The notes under the pieces were generated by a model, which worked only from the letters and a program-made list of their open reading frames with translations, had not been told where the DNA came from and did not search any database. Shown piece by piece: positions 29,852 through 38,196 of a DNA stretch of 44,122 bases. The stretch spans positions 1 through 44,122 of the IMG/VR virus record IMGVR_UViG_3300028837_000751, one strand, 5' to 3'. Within the stretch, counting starts at the first letter, position 1, and each line of letters opens with the position of its first letter. This DNA is from a virus. The position numbers and the translations under genes were made by a program.

Positions 29852-30133
29852 GAATTCTTGTTGTAAGTGCGCTTATCAATGCACTTTGAGAGATGAACCA
29901 GAGTATGTGAGACACGACATAACAACTCCTTAATCAGCCCAAGGGGGGGGGGCGGGGAGAATACAATCCTATAGTAGCATAGATTTTTACCTAGTGAAAT
30001 AGTACCTTAGTCTGACAGAAAGTTAAAGAATATTAGAAAACCATATGAAGAAAACCGTAGACCACACAGTTAGAAAACTATAGGCCACACAAGTACACCA
30101 AAATTAAGACCTGTGTAGCCTACAATCCAAAAT
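29852..30133. other. AT-rich gap between repressor and attP, with G-tract
   Basis: No gene seen. Contains a G10-C-G4 run (29943-29957), an imperfect AAGTGC/GCACTT hairpin (29866-29890) and two arm-type repeats (30057-30069, 30081-30093). The G-run could form a G-quadruplex or vary in length. Confidence 0.5.
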
Positions 30134-30135
30134 GC

Positions 30136-30188
30136 GCCTCTCACGGTTCACATCCGTGAGGTCACAAGTTCGAATCTTGTCGCGCCCA
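30136..30188 (+). other. attP: attP core: 3' half of tRNA-Val(CAC)
   Basis: Anticodon arm CACGG-TTCACAT-CCGTG (30142-30158) gives anticodon CAC; variable AGGTC; T arm ACAAG-TTCGAAT-CTTGT (30064 offset: 30164-30180); acceptor strand CGCGCCC plus A. There is no D arm or 5' acceptor strand, so this is not a functional tRNA gene. Integration at the host tRNA-Val gene would restore its 3' end. Crossover is expected in the anticodon region. Host 5' acceptor should read GGGCGCG. Confidence 0.9.
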
Positions 30189-30240
30189 CTTTTTATTAGT
30201 CCAGACTTCACAAGACCCCGAAATACCATACCTGTGTGGT

Positions 30241-30251
30241 CTACTCAGTAT
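30241..30251. repeat. Dispersed palindrome-family site upstream of integrase
   Basis: CTACTCAGTAT overlaps the end of an arm-type repeat and lies 39 bp before the integrase ATG. It could serve regulation or a second factor at attP. Confidence 0.65.
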
Positions 30252-30289
30252 AGAAGTCCTCTGATACCAAAAATTGGAGGCCACACAAG

Positions 30290-31273
30290 ATGAAAATTGC
30301 CTTGTCCCAGGCGATTGACGGGTTTTTATTGGACAAAGAAATCGCAGGCGCATCACCCTATACCATCCGCAATTACAAGTTAAGCTTACATAGATTTGCC
30401 GCCTTCCTCGAGACAGACCCCCCGATACTTAGTATAGAGACAAGCCACGCCCGCGCCTATCTTCACCATTTCCAGACCACACAGCTTACCCCTGCAGGAA
30501 TTGCGCCTAGACCCGCCAAACTCCCTAGCCCTAAAACGGTCCTCAACGAGTACACCGCTTTGGCCTCGTTTTGGTCTTGGGCCGTCGCGGAGGGCTATAC
30601 TGAGTGCCATATTATTCAGCCTATCAAGCCACCTCGACCGTCCGAGCACAACATTGATCCCATTACTCAGGCTGATTTTCAAGCGTTGCTCAAGGCGGTT
30701 AATTTTGCCAATCCCTGGAAAACTAAGCCTCGCACGCGCTCCCATCGGCCCGAAATTCTCCGCCAGCGTGACCGCGCCATATTGCTCTTCTTACTCGATA
30801 CCGGCGTGAGAGCGGCTGAATTGTGCCGGTTGTGCATCGCCGACCTAGATCTAAAAAACGGCTCTGCCACGGTTGCAGGCAAAAGTCGCCTTAATTCTGG
30901 ACGGGGGAAGGTGCGCGTGGTCCACTTCGGGCGAAACACGCGAAAGGCAATCTGGGAGTACTTGACCACTCGCGAGGCAAATTCTGACGATCCAGTATTC
31001 GCTACTATTGGGGGAGGCTTTCTAGACCGGCGCCACCTAGGGCGACACATCAAGCGACTGGCAGAGCGTGCCGGGCTCAAAAATGTAAATCCTCACCGCT
31101 TTCGTCACACTTTCGCCATCAATTATCTGCGAAACGGCGGAGATATTTACACGCTACAATCCATTTTGGGACATACTAGCCTGGACATGGTGCGACGCTA
31201 TTTGCGCATCGCTGAGGCTGATTGCGCCGACGCACACCGGAGAGCTAGCCCGGTTGACAATTGGTTCAAGTAG
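30290..31273 (+). CDS. int: Tyrosine-family site-specific integrase
   Basis: 327 residues. Catalytic residues all present: Arg174 (TGVRAAELCRL), Lys in GKSRLNSGRGKVR (about 198-207), His269-Arg272 (NPHRFRHTF), His295 (ILGHTSLDM) and Tyr304 (VRRYLRI). The N-terminal SAM-like core-binding domain spans about 1-105. It recombines attP (30136-30188) with a host tRNA-Val gene; a Xer-like role in resolving dimers is an alternative. A T-centred palindrome ATACTTAGTAT occurs at 30425-30435 and another family site at 30597. Confidence 0.96.
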   Translation: MKIALSQAIDGFLLDKEIAGASPYTIRNYKLSLHRFAAFLETDPPILSIETSHARAYLHHFQTTQLTPAGIAPRPAKLPSPKTVLNEYTALASFWSWAVAEGYTECHIIQPIKPPRPSEHNIDPITQADFQALLKAVNFANPWKTKPRTRSHRPEILRQRDRAILLFLLDTGVRAAELCRLCIADLDLKNGSATVAGKSRLNSGRGKVRVVHFGRNTRKAIWEYLTTREANSDDPVFATIGGGFLDRRHLGRHIKRLAERAGLKNVNPHRFRHTFAINYLRNGGDIYTLQSILGHTSLDMVRRYLRIAEADCADAHRRASPVDNWFK

Positions 31274-31282
31274 GTTTTCCCT

Positions 31283-33157
31283 CTATGGAGTAGGCACATT
31301 GCTCCAGAACCAGTCATAGAATCCCTCACGGCCCGATGACGATGCATCAGTCCTCTTAAAAATAATGCCCACTCGCGTCGGAACACTGGACCAATTATCT
31401 ATGTCGCCCATGACCAAGCCGATATAGGGAAACGCCGGGGTGTCAATACCAGCATAGCCGTAGAAAGCGTTAGGCGCTCCACAGCTTATTGACAACATGT
31501 ACCACTCGATTGGGACCTGACTAATGGCGGTAGTAGTTGTGATCCCACCGCCATTCTCCTGCCACCGTCCTACTAGGTCCAACAAGCCAGTGTTGGTAGT
31601 TTTAACATACATCTCAACAAAGTCAGTATCATCTCCTGTATCGATACGAATACCGGCCTCAGCACCCATCACTGATATCAATCTCGCAGCAATCCGATAG
31701 GCGGTGTCTATTGTCCAATCCACCGTGCGGTAGCGGAAAAACCTGTCATTTTGCACTGCATCGTTCAACCGCAACACATCAGAAGTAGTGGCAAAATCAA
31801 CACTACTGGGAATACTATTAAATGGTGCTCCCGCCCACCCCGTCGTCAACCAGAGAAAATCGCCACGAAAAAACTCATTCGGAGTAAACCAAAAGTTGAT
31901 ACTTCGAGTAGCTAACCCTGCCGTGTCTCCATCCGGGAAAATGTCGTCATCCAGTGCGCCAATGAGATCGCCATCAGCATCCGTATAGTATCCGCTCGCC
32001 GTGCCATTGTTGGTAAAGCCACCTTCTATTTTTGGTGGAGCTTCAAAGTAAGCATTATCTCCGCTGGATACATTGTAAATCGCCGCTGTATCCCCGACGT
32101 AGCTGCCGCCATAAATGTGGACATCATTAGCATTTACCAATCCATATAGACCACCAGCCGCGCCAGTACTGACTACCTCGCATTGCCTCAGTGTGAGTGT
32201 GCCCGAATTATTGATGCCCCAGGCTCCAGTAGCTGTGCCAGAGGTATTATTGGCATAAATCTTGACGTTGAATAATTCGCACGTGTCGCCAGCCCCGATG
32301 ACTATTGCGGCTATAGTGCCCCCATCGCTGGCCCACTCATTTTGAATGGTGAGATTGGCGACGTAGCAACCATTTCCTATTGTCAGCGTTCCAGCCTGGG
32401 AGGTGGTGCGTAGGATGCAAGCATCTTTGTCCACACCAATGAGATTCACGCCGTCGGGTAAAGTTTGGTTGTCGCAGGTCCAGGTTCCTATATCCAGAAG
32501 AATCGTGTCGCCCGCTGCGGCGGCGGCAATGGCCAGCGCGACAGTTGTATAATGTCCCTCAGCACCGACGACTAACAAATCATCGCTGGCGAGTTTCCAT
32601 CCAGCATCTGTGGCCTGCCATTCGCTTGAACCATCGACCCAAGTCAATACCTCTTTGTCGGAGGGTGCCGCCGCGTTTACGTCTGTCAATTCATCCAAGG
32701 CGAGATCCACATCGCCGTCGAATTGTACAGCTTCGCCTGCGCTGCCAATAATTGTAGTCTGCCCCGCCGGTGCAGTGATAGTTAAATCGGCGCCCGTTGG
32801 GCTGGTCACGCCGGGCGTCTGGGTCCAAGGAATCGGCGCGTCAGCGGCGTTATTTCCCGTCCCGCCACCTTTCACAAAACCGTCAAAAATAAACGTATCC
32901 TGAACTGATGGATCGTGGCGAATCCAAATAACATCGTCGGCGGCTAGGTCCACATTGGCGCGTACTTGGACTGTAATGTCCTCACTGGATAGAGCGCATG
33001 TGCAAGCGACCGTGCCAGTGGTCTCGCGGTCCGTCACGCTCGCGACAGTGGCGACATATCGTTTAACCGTCGCAACTTGTCTCATTCCCTGTGCAACAGT
33101 TTTGGCTGCCTGCTTTGGCGTTAACCGTCTGCCGATGTTTTTACTACTCGGTCTCAT
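31283..33157 (-). CDS. Tail spike / fibre with pectate-lyase-like beta-helix
   Basis: 624 residues, GGAG just before ATG. N-terminal 120 residues look like a tail-attachment region (KRYVATVASVTDRETTGT, an OB-like strand set). A short LDELTDVNAAAPSD linker follows. The middle (about 200-400) is a beta-helix: YTTVALAIAAAAAGDTILL, then repeating turns LIGVDKDACILRTT, VANLTIQNEW and LRQCEVVSTGAA. The C-terminal 220 residues form a jelly-roll-like receptor domain (FYGYAGIDTPAFPYIGLV, IIFKRTDASSSGREGFYDWF). Likely receptor-binding and perhaps polysaccharide-degrading. Last gene of the tail module. Confidence 0.75.
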   Translation of the reverse strand: MRPSSKNIGRRLTPKQAAKTVAQGMRQVATVKRYVATVASVTDRETTGTVACTCALSSEDITVQVRANVDLAADDVIWIRHDPSVQDTFIFDGFVKGGGTGNNAADAPIPWTQTPGVTSPTGADLTITAPAGQTTIIGSAGEAVQFDGDVDLALDELTDVNAAAPSDKEVLTWVDGSSEWQATDAGWKLASDDLLVVGAEGHYTTVALAIAAAAAGDTILLDIGTWTCDNQTLPDGVNLIGVDKDACILRTTSQAGTLTIGNGCYVANLTIQNEWASDGGTIAAIVIGAGDTCELFNVKIYANNTSGTATGAWGINNSGTLTLRQCEVVSTGAAGGLYGLVNANDVHIYGGSYVGDTAAIYNVSSGDNAYFEAPPKIEGGFTNNGTASGYYTDADGDLIGALDDDIFPDGDTAGLATRSINFWFTPNEFFRGDFLWLTTGWAGAPFNSIPSSVDFATTSDVLRLNDAVQNDRFFRYRTVDWTIDTAYRIAARLISVMGAEAGIRIDTGDDTDFVEMYVKTTNTGLLDLVGRWQENGGGITTTTAISQVPIEWYMLSISCGAPNAFYGYAGIDTPAFPYIGLVMGDIDNWSSVPTRVGIIFKRTDASSSGREGFYDWFWSNVPTP

Positions 33158-33159
33158 GA

Positions 33160-34635
33160 TTACTCCGTAAAGTACAGTTTGGTGGCGTGTATTCTGCGAG
33201 TCCAGAAGCCGCGTGTGAAGTCGAATTCATAGCTGGTGTCATCCACCAGCCAAATCGAGTCTGCTGGTACCGCATCCCCCAGCGGGTGGGCTATTTCGGC
33301 TGTGGTGAAAACGTCGCCCGGATTCAACTCGTGCCCCATCGCCATACGGAAATCCATCTCATAATCGGTATTCAGCCAGTCCAGATAGTCCGCCGCCCAC
33401 TGACCTAACACCACGTCGCTGGGTGCAGCTAGTCCAGTCAATTCCAGTATATCTCCGAAGTCTCCAAGCGGATTGCCGAGAAGCGTGTCGCAAATTGACA
33501 TATCAGGCAAAATAGCTTGGAGAGCTAGCCGCCCCACCCTATCTTGGCGTTTCCGGTGCAGCGTGTATTCCAGGAAATGTGCATCTGTGATGTTTGCTAC
33601 ATACACCGGATCATTCAAATTATCCCATTCATCGTAGCGCGCGCGAGGGTCCGGTTTTCCATTCAAATTCGACCAACGGTCAAAGTAGAGCAAGCCGAAA
33701 TTATAGCCGTGGGCATCTTGGCTCGCTTCCCAAATATTAGCGTTGGCGCGAATGTTAAAATTATCCACCTCGCTGGTATTGTTCCAGAGCGAGATATTGA
33801 AGTATTGCCCCAGATTGGTGGCTTCGCGCAATAGATAATAAGCCGCGTCCGTGGGCGTCAAGTTAGCCGTGCTAAAGATGCCAGAGCCAGCCGTCTTACT
33901 GAATTTCGCCTCTCCATTGTATAGCAACGTCTTTTTCAGCACGTAGGCTGGGGTTTCTAGATGTAGAATGGTCTCATATTCCCCTGAGTGCTTTTCGCGC
34001 AAATCGGCGTCACGACAGAGAAGTACAAAAGTATTATTGTGGTGTCGGTACCCGCCGAACGTGTTGGCTGCGCCATCCCAATAATGAGTAACATGCATCA
34101 AAATCGGCTGATCTTTGCCGTCGTTGGTAAGCGCTGCTGAGTAATCGCCGCGCAGCACAATGTCGGCCTGCCATTCCCCCGTGGCCAGCGAGCCGGAAAA
34201 GCCCTCTATTCGTGAGGCGATAGCCGCCAGATTCCCCGCAGGATTATAATAGACATAGGCATACCCAGTGTGGGTTTGACCATTGGAGGTAGCTACTGCC
34301 TCCACGACAGTCATCCCTGCATCACCCTCGTTTGTGACCGTGCAAGTATTATCCTCATTATCGGTGACTGTTCCGGGTCCGCTGCTTTTGCTAAAAGCCA
34401 CACTATCAGCACCGACACCACCCCGGATATAGCTATCGGTGCCAGAGATGACAACTTCCGCGCCGGCGGTGAACACGTAGCGAGGTGAGAGGAGGCAAAA
34501 GGGCTTCCAGGTAATGGCGCCCGCGGTGAGATTGCTTTGAGTGAAAGTAATAGCCGGGAACGCGACAAACTCCACGATGAAATTTTGATAGCGGGCTTTG
34601 AGTAATGCAAGTTGCGCCTCAGAAACAGCCATCAT
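33160..34635 (-). CDS. Tail protein of the tip/baseplate region
   Basis: 491 residues, starting MMAVSEAQLALL; either Met is possible. The N-terminal part (about 1-120) has an extended beta region with an Ig-like segment (KSSGPGTVTDNEDNTCTVTN). A long central mixed domain and a C-terminal VDDTSYEFDFTRGFWTRRIH follow. Its place between the 118-residue tail protein and the spike suggests a tail-tip or hub protein; there is no peptidase motif that I can see. Confidence 0.6.
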   Translation of the reverse strand: MMAVSEAQLALLKARYQNFIVEFVAFPAITFTQSNLTAGAITWKPFCLLSPRYVFTAGAEVVISGTDSYIRGGVGADSVAFSKSSGPGTVTDNEDNTCTVTNEGDAGMTVVEAVATSNGQTHTGYAYVYYNPAGNLAAIASRIEGFSGSLATGEWQADIVLRGDYSAALTNDGKDQPILMHVTHYWDGAANTFGGYRHHNNTFVLLCRDADLREKHSGEYETILHLETPAYVLKKTLLYNGEAKFSKTAGSGIFSTANLTPTDAAYYLLREATNLGQYFNISLWNNTSEVDNFNIRANANIWEASQDAHGYNFGLLYFDRWSNLNGKPDPRARYDEWDNLNDPVYVANITDAHFLEYTLHRKRQDRVGRLALQAILPDMSICDTLLGNPLGDFGDILELTGLAAPSDVVLGQWAADYLDWLNTDYEMDFRMAMGHELNPGDVFTTAEIAHPLGDAVPADSIWLVDDTSYEFDFTRGFWTRRIHATKLYFTE

Positions 34636-34988
34636 GCCCTCGTGATGAAGGTTACGCGCATACGCACATTAAAGCGTAATCCGCCGCGTGCTTCTCCTAA
34701 AGGCTCGTGCCAGTACGCGGTTGTCACCGTGTCATAGGTGCTTAGAGACGATCCACTCTCTTCGGGTAGCTTGCCAGTGACCAGCGTTCCCTTGTTGGTG
34801 TTCCAGCGCGTGTGTAGCTCACCATACTCTTGCTGAGATAGGCAATTCCAAATCACGGTACCGCTCTCTAGCCCTTGCAAAAGGGGAGCGCCATCGGTGT
34901 ACGTATCCCGCTCAGCAATGCCTTCCGGTTGCCAGCCGCTTGGATCGGGCAAGTATGTAAAGGTGCCGTTCAGTGAAAATTGCCCCAT
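34632..34988 (-). CDS. Small tail protein next to tape measure
   Basis: 118 residues, MGQFSLNGTFTYLPDPSGW, overlapping the tape measure gene by one base. Beta-rich (FNVRMRVTFITRA). In this position siphophages carry distal-tail or tube-capping proteins. The LPDPSGWQPEGIAERD motif is typical of phage proteins recently seen at this site; family not certain. Confidence 0.65.
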   Translation of the reverse strand: MGQFSLNGTFTYLPDPSGWQPEGIAERDTYTDGAPLLQGLESGTVIWNCLSQQEYGELHTRWNTNKGTLVTGKLPEESGSSLSTYDTVTTAYWHEPLGEARGGLRFNVRMRVTFITRA

Positions 34989-36412
34989 TACTCTAGCTCC
35001 TCGGCTAGTGAGTTCATACCATCAGTTACAGCACCATCCGAAATTTGCTTAACATGCGCGTTGAATTTTTCATCGTCGCTAGTGACACGCACTTCTAACA
35101 TGATTTTTTGAGCAACGGCTGCCGCTGCACCAGATGGTCCTTGTCGGATTAGACCCTGCAAGATGTCGCTCTCTTCAACTTGCTGATTGATATCTCGCAA
35201 CGTGCGAGCCACTCCGCCCATGCCGGGCTTGCCTACTGCCTCAGCGAAAGCTTCTGGGTTTTCCTCGGCAAATTGGCCAATCTCTTTAATTTGCTTCCAC
35301 ACTTCCGCCGCGCGATTGACAGCCTCTAATGCGTCAGCGATGGCTTGAACAGCTTTGGCGATTCCTTCCAGGGTTGTTTTGGCACTTTCCCAGTCACCTT
35401 CTTTCAGTGATTGAGCTAGTAGCAACATATCATCAGCTACTTTGTCCCAATCGATTTTTTCCAGAGCATCAAAAGCTTTTTGCAAATTATCGGCTAGAAA
35501 CTCACCAATAGTACTGGCGAAGGCTTCTACCTTCTCAGGATTTTCTTGCAGCCAATCAGCCAACTTGGATAATTCCGTATTAAGCGCCTCGAAAATTGGT
35601 TCACCGACAGTATCCGCAATCTGGCCTAAAATTTGCTGGAAACGCTCTAAGCCGGAAAGCTCTGCTACATCTTCAATTAATCCTGCCGTTGCTCCTGCTT
35701 TGGTCAGTGCCTCATCTAATAAATCAAGGCTTTTTAGCGCATCCTGAGCCGCCTCATCTGTTTTGGTGGTAATGAATGTCACGCCCTGACCTATCTGGTC
35801 GGGGACTTTGGCAACCTCATCAGCGGCGTCTTTGAGGCCAATTAATTGGCGCAGATTGACATCCAGGAACATTTCGAGACTGGACCAATTGCCAGTCTGC
35901 ACCGCTGAGGATAAACCACGCGCTAATCGGTCAAGTGGCACATCAGGACGTAAAGCAGCCATGCGCTGGAGCATATTCATTAATCGCTGAAACTTGGAGA
36001 AGTCAAAGGCCCCCGAGGCATCCTTAGCAGCCACCGCCATGAGGCCCGCCCCAGCGGCCAGTTCATCAAAATCAGCGCCCGTATCGGCGGCGGTCTGCCT
36101 GAGCAAATCCATGACACGTGTCGCGTCATCCGCTGAGCCAGTGACATTCTTCAGTTTGGCCTCTAATTTTGCCGCATCACCCGCGCCTTTAATAAAGGTG
36201 TCAAAAAGCCAGCGACCGGCCTGGGCCAATGTGTTCAATGCCTCGCGGACGAAAAAGACGCCGCGTGCCAACTCGACTAGCGCACGACCGGCATGTAGCG
36301 CACCAGAGGTGATGCCACTCACAAAACCCTTGAAAACGCCGCTGGCACTACGCGCGCCCTGGGAAAATCCGCGTGTGATTAGCTCTAAGACAATGCGTAA
36401 ACGCTTATCCAC
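34988..36412 (-). CDS. Tape measure protein
   Basis: 474 residues from GTG at 36412. N-terminal KRLRIVLELITRGFSQGARSA and long amphipathic helices throughout; central hydrophobic segment near 60-85; tape-measure motifs LRQTAADTGADFDELAAGAG, KFQRLMNMLQRM, and a C-terminal coiled region rich in Ala and Glu. It sets tail length; at about 1.5 angstrom per residue the tail would be around 70 nm. Overlaps the small membrane gene upstream by 8 bp. Confidence 0.88.
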   Translation of the reverse strand: MDKRLRIVLELITRGFSQGARSASGVFKGFVSGITSGALHAGRALVELARGVFFVREALNTLAQAGRWLFDTFIKGAGDAAKLEAKLKNVTGSADDATRVMDLLRQTAADTGADFDELAAGAGLMAVAAKDASGAFDFSKFQRLMNMLQRMAALRPDVPLDRLARGLSSAVQTGNWSSLEMFLDVNLRQLIGLKDAADEVAKVPDQIGQGVTFITTKTDEAAQDALKSLDLLDEALTKAGATAGLIEDVAELSGLERFQQILGQIADTVGEPIFEALNTELSKLADWLQENPEKVEAFASTIGEFLADNLQKAFDALEKIDWDKVADDMLLLAQSLKEGDWESAKTTLEGIAKAVQAIADALEAVNRAAEVWKQIKEIGQFAEENPEAFAEAVGKPGMGGVARTLRDINQQVEESDILQGLIRQGPSGAAAAVAQKIMLEVRVTSDDEKFNAHVKQISDGAVTDGMNSLAEELE

Positions 36413-36587
36413 TCAATTCCCCTATCTCTGCGTCAATTTCTTTTCTGTGTCGCCGATACACCATCTCGATATGAAAGCGATGCAATACCTGCCTCCAGTC
36501 GTATCCAGCCAACGTAACAATCCAGATAGCGAAGGATAGACCGAGAATGAAGCCGACAAATAGCCCTGCCAAAAGTCCTATAGCCAT
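36405..36587 (-). CDS. Small membrane protein upstream of tape measure
   Basis: 60 residues, MAIGLLAGLFVGFILG: a single N-terminal transmembrane helix to about residue 28, then a basic helical tail (RQVLHRFHIEMVYRRHRKE). It occupies the space where tail-assembly chaperones normally lie, but bears no resemblance to them. Divergent to the plus-strand gene at 36629, 42 bp away. Confidence 0.6.
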   Translation of the reverse strand: MAIGLLAGLFVGFILGLSFAIWIVTLAGYDWRQVLHRFHIEMVYRRHRKEIDAEIGELSG

Positions 36588-36628
36588 ATTGATTCCTCTT
36601 GTGCTATATTGAGTATAGGAGGTGCATC

Positions 36629-37420
36629 ATGACACGCACTCAATCTTATATCATTGTCGGTTTGGCTATGTCGGTTGTCGTGGTTTGTATGTTTACTGTG
36701 GTGCTGATTTGGATTCGATTCAGTTCCGATGCTTCATTGGTTTCAGTTCCCACACTCACAGCAACCTATACCCTATCACCGACTGTGACACTTTTACCGA
36801 CCTCCACCCTATCGCCCACATCAACGGCGACTCGCGTCGTTCCTTCATCCAATCTCACAAATGCAGAGCGTGAATATTTGTCAGATATTACTCTCCGTGT
36901 GAAGCGTATTCATGGCCTTCTGATTGGAATAGCAAACTTATTTGATATAGAAGAGACAGATTCCTCAATCATATACAATGAAAATTGGCAAAACAATCTA
37001 GCTTGGCGTGCTGTCCTTATGAGTTCTGAGGGTGAATGGTTGAAAAAAGATGTATCCCCACCCCCATCAATGTACATTCTTCACCAAGATATCTTGGAAT
37101 TGACTGGTCATCTTATTAATGCTGGATATGCACTTGAGATGTTTGTAGATACTGACAACAGCCAATTTCTCGAAACGGCAACCAATGAATTGCTAGCCAT
37201 CGCCCCTGTTCAGGATCGTATACTTGAACAACTGGAGGCATTGAACTTGCAAGAGTCTGCAATGCCCACCAGTACAAACACGCGTGTTGTTCAATCCGCG
37301 CCGCTGACTGTGACCCCAATCGCTCAAGCGAATACTCCTGCACCAATCCCAACCAAGCAAAAATGTCGGGTTAGGATGGGTAGTACATACATTCTAGTCG
37401 ATTGCGACCAGCTTGATTAA
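36629..37420 (+). CDS. Plus-strand inserted gene (moron): membrane-anchored Thr/Pro-rich surface protein
   Basis: 263 residues from ATG at 36629 with GGAGGTG before. A transmembrane anchor (about 8-30: YIIVGLAMSVVVVCMFTVV), a Thr/Ser/Pro linker (TYTLSPTVTLLPTSTLSPT), a helical domain (about 70-200), a second Pro/Thr linker, and a C-terminal KCRVRMGSTYILVDCDQLD with two Cys. Opposite to all structural neighbours and set inside the tail module between the tape measure region and tail tube. Such TPT-linked anchored proteins look like host (Chloroflexota-like) surface proteins. Probably expressed in the lysogen for exclusion or conversion. A near-match ATATTGAGTAT sits at 36606-36616. Confidence 0.8.
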   Translation: MTRTQSYIIVGLAMSVVVVCMFTVVLIWIRFSSDASLVSVPTLTATYTLSPTVTLLPTSTLSPTSTATRVVPSSNLTNAEREYLSDITLRVKRIHGLLIGIANLFDIEETDSSIIYNENWQNNLAWRAVLMSSEGEWLKKDVSPPPSMYILHQDILELTGHLINAGYALEMFVDTDNSQFLETATNELLAIAPVQDRILEQLEALNLQESAMPTSTNTRVVQSAPLTVTPIAQANTPAPIPTKQKCRVRMGSTYILVDCDQLD

Positions 37421-37800
37421 GTCGGCACCGTGATGGTGCTATTCGACCGGAAACTGACGACACGTTTTACCACGTCGCCAATATCCACAGTGTCCACCAG
37501 CTCCATATTGGCGTTAAATTCCCAATATTTGCCACTGACGATGCACAAATACAGGCGCGCCGTAGTCTGCCCGGTGATGGCCGTCTGCATAGCTACCTGG
37601 CCATTCGTATCACCATAATCGGTGTCACAATTAAGCGAACCCGCCAATTTTTTGATACCACCGATCTGCGCGCCGTATTCGTCCTGCAAGTAGACGGTAT
37701 CCGCGAAGCCGCTATCGAAGGTGGCTGTCCAACTGGTAATGGATGCCGCCAGATTTGCCCCGACATACACCGCTCCATCTTTTCCGTGTGTAGTTGCCAT
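37417..37800 (-). CDS. Tail tube-like protein B
   Basis: 127 residues, MATTHGKDGAVYVG. Paralogue of the gene just upstream: shared MAxxHGKDGxV start, GSLNCDTDYGDTNGQV against GSILCDWDQADSNVQG, and a VKRVVSFRSN/VKRTFNFRSS end. Beta-rich major tail protein features. Only one of the pair may build the tube; the other may be a terminal ring or a variant subunit. Confidence 0.75.
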   Translation of the reverse strand: MATTHGKDGAVYVGANLAASITSWTATFDSGFADTVYLQDEYGAQIGGIKKLAGSLNCDTDYGDTNGQVAMQTAITGQTTARLYLCIVSGKYWEFNANMELVDTVDIGDVVKRVVSFRSNSTITVPT

Positions 37801-37812
37801 GTGAAAATCTCC

Positions 37813-38196
37813 TTAATTAAATGATACTGTCCCGCTTGATCTGAAATTGAAAGTGCGTTTGACCGTACCGTTTACGTTGACATCCGCTCCCAGCGTGATA
37901 TAGGCCGGGATTGAGAAATACTTGGTGGCATTGACATATAAAAGCAATGTCGCCGTGCTACCTCCCTCTGCTGCTGTGAGTAACGCGCCCTGTACGTTGC
38001 TGTCTGCCTGGTCCCAATCACATAAAATCGAGCCAGACGCGGATCGCAAGCCATCTTGCAATATCTGCCAAGTGCCCTGGAGGGGAGAGGCGTCATGTAA
38101 TTGCGAGCCCATAGAATCAATGCGCCAAGCAGAGATAGAAGCGCCTGTATTGCCGCTGATTTTGACAAGCCCGTCTTTGCCGTGAATAGGGGCCAT
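37813..38196 (-). CDS. Tail tube-like protein A
   Basis: 127 residues, MAPIHGKDGLVKIS; same length as its neighbour and the same motif order (HGKDG, CDxDxxDxNxQ, VKRxxxFRS). Start overlaps the preceding glycosyltransferase stop (TAATG). Most likely the major tail tube subunit or its close partner. Confidence 0.75.
   Translation of the reverse strand: MAPIHGKDGLVKISGNTGASISAWRIDSMGSQLHDASPLQGTWQILQDGLRSASGSILCDWDQADSNVQGALLTAAEGGSTATLLLYVNATKYFSIPAYITLGADVNVNGTVKRTFNFRSSGTVSFN

Larger units (their letters stand above)
30057..30291. repeat. Integrase arm-type repeat array flanking attP
   Basis: Thirteen-base element GTAGACCACACAG at 30057-30069, its exact inverted copy CTGTGTGGTCTAC at 30232-30244, and relatives TAGGCCACACAAG (30081-30093), CTGTGTAGCCTAC (30111-30123, inverted) and GAGGCCACACAAG (30278-30290). 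A further copy, CAGACCACACAG, lies inside the integrase gene (30473-30484). Consensus GTAGRCCACACARG on both sides of the tRNA core is the normal architecture of arm sites for a phage tyrosine integrase. The last copy overlaps the integrase start codon, so integrase may control itself. Confidence 0.85.

Noticed and set aside
30136-30188. Complete tRNA-Val gene
   Set aside because: Only anticodon arm, T arm and 3' acceptor are present; no D arm or 5' acceptor precedes it, so it is an attP fragment.
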